Part shown: positions 59,280-64,000 of the stretch, piece by piece
How the letters are laid out: every line of letters begins with the position of its first letter
How positions within the stretch are numbered: position 1 is the stretch's first letter
Assembly (NCBI GenBank): GCA_963748205.1
Contig: CAVVIB010000023.1
Span: 496,001-560,000 of the forward strand
Direction: 5' to 3'
DNA length: 64,000 nucleotides
Source of the DNA: JAIBJN01 sp963748205
GTDB taxonomy: Bacteria > Actinomycetota > Thermoleophilia > Gaiellales > Gaiellaceae
Notes under the pieces: generated by a model
Databases searched by the model: none
The model's input: only the letters and a program-made list of their open reading frames with translations
Told to the model about the DNA's origin: nothing
Translations under genes and position numbers: made by a program

Positions 59280-60750
59280 GGGCCCGCTCGCCGAGCTCTT
59301 CAAGGCGACCGAGGCAGCGCAGCGCCAGTCCGAGAAGGAGGGCGAGCCCGGCAAGGAGCCGGGCGAGCAGACGCCGCGCACCGAGGACATGGCGACCGTG
59401 GAGTCGGCAGCCGCCGTCCCGGAGCCCCTCCCCGAGCCGCCGCCTGCCGGCGAGCGCCACGCGGAGCCGGCCTCCGAGCCCGAGCCTGCGCCTGAGCACA
59501 CGCCCGAGCCTCCGTCCGAGGAGGTCACGTTTGCGGACACGCCTCCGCCGGCCGAGCGCCCTGCTCCCGTCGAGGCCGGCACAGCGACGCCGCCTCCGCC
59601 CGCTCCGCCTGCACCCGAGCGTGAGGCCGAGCCCGAGCGCCCGTACGCGGATCCCGAGGTCGAGCGTCGCCAGGCGATGCGCCGCCTCGTCGAGCCGGCG
59701 CCGCGCATGCGCACGACGCCGCGGCCCGACTCCGCCGCCTACCTCGCGGTCATCCGCGTCGTCGGCGTCGGCGGCGCGGGCCTGAACGCGGTCAACCGGA
59801 TGATCGAGGCCGGCATCTCGCAGGTCGAGTTCATCGCGGTCAACACGGACATCCAGCAGCTGAAGCAGTGCGAGGCGCCGATCAAGCTCCACATCGGCCG
59901 CGACCTGACCCAGGGCCTCGGCTCGGGCGCCGACCCGGATGTCGGCCGCCGCGCCGCCGAGGAGGCCGAGGACCAGATCAAGCACGTCCTGCGCGGCTCG
60001 GACATGGTCTTCGTGACCGCCGGCGAGGGCGGGGGCACCGGCTCCGGCGCCGCGCCCGTCGTCGCCCAGCTCGCGCGCGACGTCGGCGCGCTCACGGTCG
60101 GCATCGTCACGATGCCCTTCCGCTTCGAGGGCACGCGCCGCCGCTCGCAGGCCGAGGCCGGGGCGGCCACGCTGCGCGAGGTCTGCGACACGGTGATCAT
60201 GATCCCGAACGACCGCCTGCTCGAGGTGCTCGACCGCTCGACCTCGATGCTGGACGCCTTCCGCATCGCCGACGACGTCCTCCGCCAGGGCGTCCAGGGC
60301 ATCTGCGACCTGATCACGATGCCGGGGCTGATCAATCTCGACTTCGCCGACGTCCGCACCGTCATGTCCAACGCGGGCACGGCGCTGATGGGAATCGGCT
60401 TCGCCACCGGCGACAACCGTGCTCACGAGGCCGCCGAGCGCGCGCTGCGCTCGCCGCTCATCGACACGGAGCTCGTCGGTGCGAGGGGCATCCTGCTCTC
60501 GATCGCGGGCGGCGAGGACCTGACGCTCCTCGAGGTGAACGAGGCCGCGGAAGTCATCCGCAGGGGCGCCACCGAGGAGACGAACATCATCTTCGGCGCG
60601 ACCATCGACGAGCGCCTCGCCGGCCAGGTCTGGGTGACCGTGATCGCCACGGGAATCGGAAAGCCGATCGAGCGGGCCGGGATCCGCCCGTCGGCGGGCG
60701 CGGGCGAGTCGGACCCGCTCGAGCCTCCGAGCTTCCTGAGCGATCTGTAG
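59251..60750 (+). CDS. ftsZ: FtsZ with a long N-terminal disordered extension
   Basis: 499 residues, AAGGAGG box 6 nt before ATG 59251. Residues 1-165 are a Pro/Glu/Ala-rich disordered extension beginning with a basic peptide (MARRRASMREGPLAELFKAT). Residues ~166-478 are a complete tubulin-like FtsZ domain: VGVGGAGLNAVNRMIEAG, GGGTGSGAAPVV (260-266), NLDFADVRTVMSNAG (T7 Asn362, Asp364, Asp367), GDNRAHEAAERAL. The C-terminus is short, ending LEPPSFLSDL, which resembles the FtsZ C-terminal peptide. Usual FtsZ has the disordered linker after the GTPase; here it is in front. Overlaps parA. Confidence 0.93.
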   Translation: MARRRASMREGPLAELFKATEAAQRQSEKEGEPGKEPGEQTPRTEDMATVESAAAVPEPLPEPPPAGERHAEPASEPEPAPEHTPEPPSEEVTFADTPPPAERPAPVEAGTATPPPPAPPAPEREAEPERPYADPEVERRQAMRRLVEPAPRMRTTPRPDSAAYLAVIRVVGVGGAGLNAVNRMIEAGISQVEFIAVNTDIQQLKQCEAPIKLHIGRDLTQGLGSGADPDVGRRAAEEAEDQIKHVLRGSDMVFVTAGEGGGTGSGAAPVVAQLARDVGALTVGIVTMPFRFEGTRRRSQAEAGAATLREVCDTVIMIPNDRLLEVLDRSTSMLDAFRIADDVLRQGVQGICDLITMPGLINLDFADVRTVMSNAGTALMGIGFATGDNRAHEAAERALRSPLIDTELVGARGILLSIAGGEDLTLLEVNEAAEVIRRGATEETNIIFGATIDERLAGQVWVTVIATGIGKPIERAGIRPSAGAGESDPLEPPSFLSDL

Positions 60751-60768
60751 ACGGCCGATTTTCGGCGC

Positions 60769-60774
60769 TACCCT
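60769..60774 (+). promoter_or_regulatory. -10 hexamer, leaderless type (second gamma-glutamyltransferase gene)
   Basis: TACCCT ends 6 nt before the ATG at 60781; no Shine-Dalgarno. Confidence 0.45.
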
Positions 60775-60780
60775 CTGGCC

Positions 60781-62346
60781 ATGAAGGGCGCAGTGGCCGC
60801 AGGCCACCCGCTGACTGCCCAGGCGGGCGCACGGATCCTCGCCGAGGGTGGGAACGCGGTCGACGCCTGCATCGCGTCGGCGTTCGTCTCCTGGGTCGCC
60901 GAGAGCCCGCTCACCGGCCCCGGCGGCGGCGGCTTCATGCTCGTCCACTCCGCGCGCGACGGGAGCGACCGGCTCCTCGATTTCTTCGTCGCCGTGCCCG
61001 GCGCCGACCTGCACGCCGGGCGACGCCGAGCCGATGGTCGCGATCGACGTCCCCTTCGACGAGCGCACGACCCAGGTCTTCCTCATCGGCCCCGCTGCCG
61101 TCGGCGTCCCGGGGGCGCCGGCCGGCCTCGCGGCGGCGCACCGTCGCTTCGGGCGGCTCCCCTGGGCGGAGCTCCTGACTCCCGCGGTCGAGCTTGCGCG
61201 CCGGGGCGTGACGCTGAACGCGGGCCAGGCGTTCCTCCACGACATCCTCGACGCGATCCTGCGCCACGAGGATGCCGGCCGGGACGTCTACGGGCGCGAT
61301 GCCCCGCTCGCAGGAGGGGCAGACCATCGTCATGGACGAGCTGGCGGGCACCCTCGAATGGCTGGCCGCTGAGGGCGCCGAGACCTTCTACCGCGGCGAG
61401 CTCGCGAGCCGCGTGGCCCAGGCCGTGCGGGAACGCGGGGGCCGCGTCACCGAGGCGGACCTCGCCGAGTACCGCGTCATCCAGCGCCGCCCCGTGCGCG
61501 CCGCCTACCGCGGGACGGAGTTCGTCTCGAACCCGCCGCCGTCCTCGGGCGGGCTCCTGATCGCGTTCGCGCTCCGCGTCCTCGACCGGCTCGGGCCGAT
61601 GCCCGCGCGCGGAAGCGCCGAGGCGATCGCCGCGCTGACGGAGGCGATGCGCGAGACCGCGCGTGCCCGCGGCGGCAGCTTCGTCGCCGATCTCTACCGC
61701 GGCGGGGCGACGCGCCGGATCCTCGCGGACGACCGCGTCGAGGAAGCGGCGCAGGCCGTGCGCGAGCGCACGCGAGTCCCGGCGCACGAGGCGACCGGCG
61801 TCCCCTCGACGACCCACATCAGCGTCGTGGACGGCGACGGCAACGCCGCGTCGCTCTCGGCCTCGACCGGCTGCGGCTCGGGCTTCTTCGTCCCCGGCAC
61901 CGGCATCCAGCTGAACAACATGCTCGGCGAGCCCGACCTCAACCCGCCCGGGACGGGTCGCGCGACCCGGCGAGCGGCTCACGAGCATGATGGCGCCGTC
62001 GTTCGTGCTCGAGCGCGGACGCCCGAGGCTCGTCGTCGGGAGCGCGGGCTCGATCCGTCTCCGTGCCGCCATCCTCCAGATCGTCGTCAACGTCGTCGAC
62101 CACGGGCTGAACGCCGAGGAGGCCGTCGGGGCGCCTCGCGTGCACCTGGACGCGGACGCGCTCCAGCTCGAGGGCGGCATCGACGCCGCAACCGCCGACA
62201 TCCTCGAGGAGCAGGGCTACGACGTCACGCGCTGGGCAGGGCGCAACCTCTACTTCGGCGGCGCCGCTGCGGTCGCGGGGGGGAACGGCGAGCTGGAGGC
62301 CGCAGGCGACCCGCGCCGCGGCGGAGCCGGCGTGGTGGTCGCGTGA
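60781..62346 (+). CDS. Gamma-glutamyltransferase-type hydrolase, no signal peptide (three frame breaks)
   Basis: Second member of the family, ~520 residues, cytoplasmic. Seen across three frames joined at ~61018, ~61310 and ~61965: AGARILAEGGNAVDACIASA, LTGPGGGGFMLVHSARDGSD, PAAVGVPGAPAGLAAAHRRF, NPPPSSGGLLIAFALRVLDR, STTHISVVDGDGNAASLSAS (nucleophile Thr; the S-T-T-H context is right), GIQLNNMLGEPDLNPPG, PGERLTSMMAPSFV and GSAGSIRLRAAILQIVVN. All catalytic blocks survive, so I think the breaks are consensus errors rather than decay. Coupled to the acetyltransferase gene by GTGA. Confidence 0.82.
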
Positions 62347-62846
62347 AGGCGCTCGTCCGCCGGGCGGCCCCCGGCGACGCCTCCGCGCTCGTCGAGCTCG
62401 CGCGAGCCGTCGGCGCCGAGGAGGAGGGCTGGCTGATCACGAACGGCGAATGGCGCACCACGTCGGAGGAGCGTCGCTACCTTCGTACCGTGCGCCGCCA
62501 TCCCCACGCAGCCGTGTTCGTCGCCGAGAACGAGGAAGGCATCGTCGGCCGCATCTCGCTCGCGCGCGACCCGCATCCGGCGAGCGAGCACATCGCCGAC
62601 CTCGGGATCATGGTCGCGCAGGGGCATCGCCGGCAGGGCATCGGGCGCGCGCTCATGGAGGCGGGCGAGGGCTGGGCGCGCGAGGTCGGCGTCACGAAGC
62701 TCGAGCTGCACGTCTTCCCCTACAACCACGCCGCGATCGCGCTCTACGAGCAGCTCGGCTACGAGCGCGAGGGCTACAGGCGCCGCCACTACCGGCGCGG
62801 CGACGGCTACGTGGACGCGATCCTCATGGCGAAGCAGGTCGGATGA
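62343..62846 (+). CDS. GNAT family N-acetyltransferase
   Basis: 167 residues: acetyl-CoA loop AQGHRRQGIGRALMEAGEGW and the strand/helix LELHVFPYNHAAIALYEQLG, RREGYRRRHYRRGDGYVDAI. Substrate unknown; a protein or amine acceptor is usual. GTG start overlaps the previous stop (GTGA) and its stop overlaps the next start (ATGA). Confidence 0.88.
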   Translation: MKALVRRAAPGDASALVELARAVGAEEEGWLITNGEWRTTSEERRYLRTVRRHPHAAVFVAENEEGIVGRISLARDPHPASEHIADLGIMVAQGHRRQGIGRALMEAGEGWAREVGVTKLELHVFPYNHAAIALYEQLGYEREGYRRRHYRRGDGYVDAILMAKQVG

Positions 62847-63211
62847 CCGAGCCGCTCGAGCCGAGACGCGGGTCGCTCGTCTTCCCGGAGCAGGAGCTCG
62901 CGGAGGAGGAAGAGCTCTGGATCGACGACACCGACGAGGATCATGCCGGGTGGTTCTGCGTCCGCACCGACCCCTTTCCGTGCCCGGCGCCGGGCTGCGT
63001 GTTCGTGGCCGAGTTCATGACGGCCGTCCACCTGATCCTCGTCTGGGTCGAGCGCGACGACCCCAACCTCCTGTGGCACGCCCAGCGCGCGAAGGAGGTC
63101 GGCCGCAACCCGCGCATCGTCCCGTACGAGCGGAGCTACGGGCCGAGCGCGTCGTACTACGCCTGGGAGGCCGCCGGCCGCCCGGTCCACGGCGTCCGCC
63201 GCCCGGCCTAG
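62843..63211 (+). CDS. Conserved-looking acidic protein with a Cys pair
   Basis: 122 residues, acidic N-terminal region (PEQELAEEEELWIDDTDEDH), then WFCVRTDPFPCPAPGCVFVA (Cys-x5-8-Cys pairs and a nearby His) and an aromatic C-terminal part (VPYERSYGPSASYYAWEAAG). Possible small metal- or redox-binding fold; I do not recognise the family. Coupled to the acetyltransferase (ATGA). Confidence 0.62.
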   Translation: MTEPLEPRRGSLVFPEQELAEEEELWIDDTDEDHAGWFCVRTDPFPCPAPGCVFVAEFMTAVHLILVWVERDDPNLLWHAQRAKEVGRNPRIVPYERSYGPSASYYAWEAAGRPVHGVRRPA

Positions 63212-63372
63212 AGCGAGGAGGGACCGGCCTGAGGAACCGTGGCCGTTCCGGCCACGGCCTGCGGTGCTCGACCCCGGGACACGGCGACCGTCGGACAGCG
63301 CGTGTATGTGACGGGAGTGTCGACACGTATCGGCCCCGGCGGACGGCTCCGTGTCCCCGCTGGACGACCGAT

Positions 63373-63387
63373 CGGGGTCTGACCCCG
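63373..63387. repeat. REP-like hairpin repeat, copy 3
   Basis: CGGGGTCTGACCCCG in the 63212-63422 spacer, with flanking similarity to 26490-26531 from about 63350. The rest of the spacer shows a GTGTCGACACG palindrome-like stretch at about 63317 and no gene. Confidence 0.6.
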
Positions 63388-63422
63388 GGGCACGGCCGCG
63401 GCCAGCGTGTCTGCGCCGAGAT

Positions 63423-64000
63423 CTAGAGCGGCTCGACGCGGCCGTTGCCGCCGGCCCGCGTGCGGATCTCACGCTCGCGCTCGACGGCCTCGGCGGCCTG
63501 GTTGAGCATCGGCGCGAGCTTCACGACCCGCTCCCGCTCCGAGCGCAGCTCGAGCAGGCCCTGCTTGACCACGGTGCCGAAGTCGATGCGGGCGGCGATC
63601 TGGTACGCGACCGAGTCCGCGTCCAGGTCGAGGTCGTCCAGCTCGGCCTCGGCCGCCGCGACGACCCGCGCGTACGCGGCGAGGACGTCCTCGACCTCAT
63701 CCTCCGAAGGCGTGTCCGACTCGTCGGGCAGCGTCTCGATCTCCGCCGTGCGGTAGGCGCGGCCGTCGGTGAGCTCGAGGAGCTGGAACCGCTCGGTCGC
63801 CTCGACGACGATGTTGAGCCGCCCGTCGGGGAAGCGGTCGATCACCTCGACGACGTTGCAGCGTATCCCGACCTCGCGCAGCCCCTCGTCGTCCTCGAGC
63901 ACGAGGCCGAAGTCGTTGCCGAAGTCGAGGCACTCGCTGATCAGCTCCCGGTAGCGCGGCTCGAAGACGTGCAGCGGCGCCTGCTCGCCCGGAACGAGCA
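63423..64000 (-). CDS. LON substrate-binding-domain protein (5' end outside window)
   Basis: The minus-strand frame is open from the right edge. First readable residues LVPGEQAPLHVFEPRYREL match the Lon N-terminal (LAN) domain, followed by GIRCNVVEVIDRFPDGRLNI, VEATERFQLLEL and a C-terminal helical part (VAYQIAARIDFGTVVKQGLL). There is no ATPase or protease domain, so this is the stand-alone LAN/DUF1 type protein rather than the Lon protease. Partner unknown. The visible length is ~192 residues. Confidence 0.85.
   Translation of the reverse strand, partial: LVPGEQAPLHVFEPRYRELISECLDFGNDFGLVLEDDEGLREVGIRCNVVEVIDRFPDGRLNIVVEATERFQLLELTDGRAYRTAEIETLPDESDTPSEDEVEDVLAAYARVVAAAEAELDDLDLDADSVAYQIAARIDFGTVVKQGLLELRSERERVVKLAPMLNQAAEAVEREREIRTRAGGNGRVEPL

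Noticed and set aside
58446..60750. Standard chromosome-partition or dcw locus
   Set aside because: No parB, rsmG or gidA next to parA, and no ftsQ, murC, sepF or ylm genes next to ftsZ.
5852..62346. Programmed ribosomal frameshifting as the cause of the broken genes
   Set aside because: The break contexts share no slippery heptamer or pseudoknot, both shift directions occur, and unrelated families are affected.
1..64000. CRISPR arrays, insertion sequences, tRNA or rRNA genes
   Set aside because: None found by reading; no regularly spaced repeats, transposase motifs or conserved T-loop/rRNA stretches were noticed, though a tool-based scan was not possible.

Overview
The window is very GC-rich (about 70% or more by eye, with strong G/C at third codon positions). 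Its gene content points to a high-GC actinobacterium: F420-type luciferase-like monooxygenases, the CysO/Mec sulfur-carrier cysteine route, an Streptomyces subtilisin inhibitor (SSI)-type domain, the Lhr/Nei pair and a short group-1 sigma factor. I place it in the Thermoleophilia (Gaiellales or Solirubrobacterales); this is inference from gene content, not a phylogeny. I saw no rRNA, tRNA, CRISPR array, IS element or prophage. Two genes run off the ends: a gamma-glutamyltransferase (left) and a LON-domain protein (right).

Layout. 1-6 kb: gamma-glutamyltransferase, a SRPBCC protein, a long imperfect inverted-repeat element, and two secreted proteins that share one C-terminal domain but have different N-terminal modules. 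5-14 kb: mostly plus-strand metabolic genes (VOC dioxygenase, lipoprotein, LLM oxidoreductase, dihydropyrimidinase-like hydrolase, shikimate dehydrogenase, glycosyltransferase, Tag glycosylase, MFS exporter). 14-20 kb: VOC proteins, a stand-alone OLD-type ATPase/Toprim nuclease, and a four-gene translationally coupled minus-strand set (LLM, cupin, beta-propeller, VOC). 20-26 kb: NarL-type two-component pair, NagA-like deacetylase, CBS-domain membrane protein, M20 peptidase. 26-31 kb: a minus-strand block ending in the sulfur-carrier cysteine pathway (rhodanese-E1, a CysO-CysM fusion, JAMM protease). 31-36 kb: TPR protein, principal sigma factor, M20 dipeptidase, proline dehydrogenase. 36-42 kb: HxlR regulator, amidohydrolase, inhibitor-like lipoprotein, internally duplicated lipoprotein, cupredoxin, SpaA-type surface protein. 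42-50 kb: orphan response regulator, ECF sigma with a propeller anti-sigma, cell-wall hydrolases, acyl-CoA dehydrogenase, DNA glycosylase. 50-57 kb: Lhr helicase and Nei. 57-64 kb: agmatinase, a ParA-FtsZ pair, a second gamma-glutamyltransferase, acetyltransferase, LON-domain protein.

Two genome-wide habits are visible. First, many genes have a TANNNT -10 hexamer only 6-9 nt before the start codon and no Shine-Dalgarno, so leaderless transcription looks common; others are coupled by ATGA, GTGA or TGATG overlaps. Second, about fourteen single-base frame breaks interrupt otherwise well-conserved genes, often beside short G/C runs. This looks more like consensus indel errors in an assembly than mass pseudogenisation, so broken genes are given here as single CDS spans with the break located.

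The most notable loci are the ParA-FtsZ pair, in which FtsZ carries a roughly 160-residue disordered N-terminal extension and almost no C-terminal linker; the in-frame CysO-CysM fusion next to its presumed JAMM processing enzyme; and the 1812-1980 inverted-repeat element, whose arm differences are mostly wobble-compatible on the minus-strand RNA.
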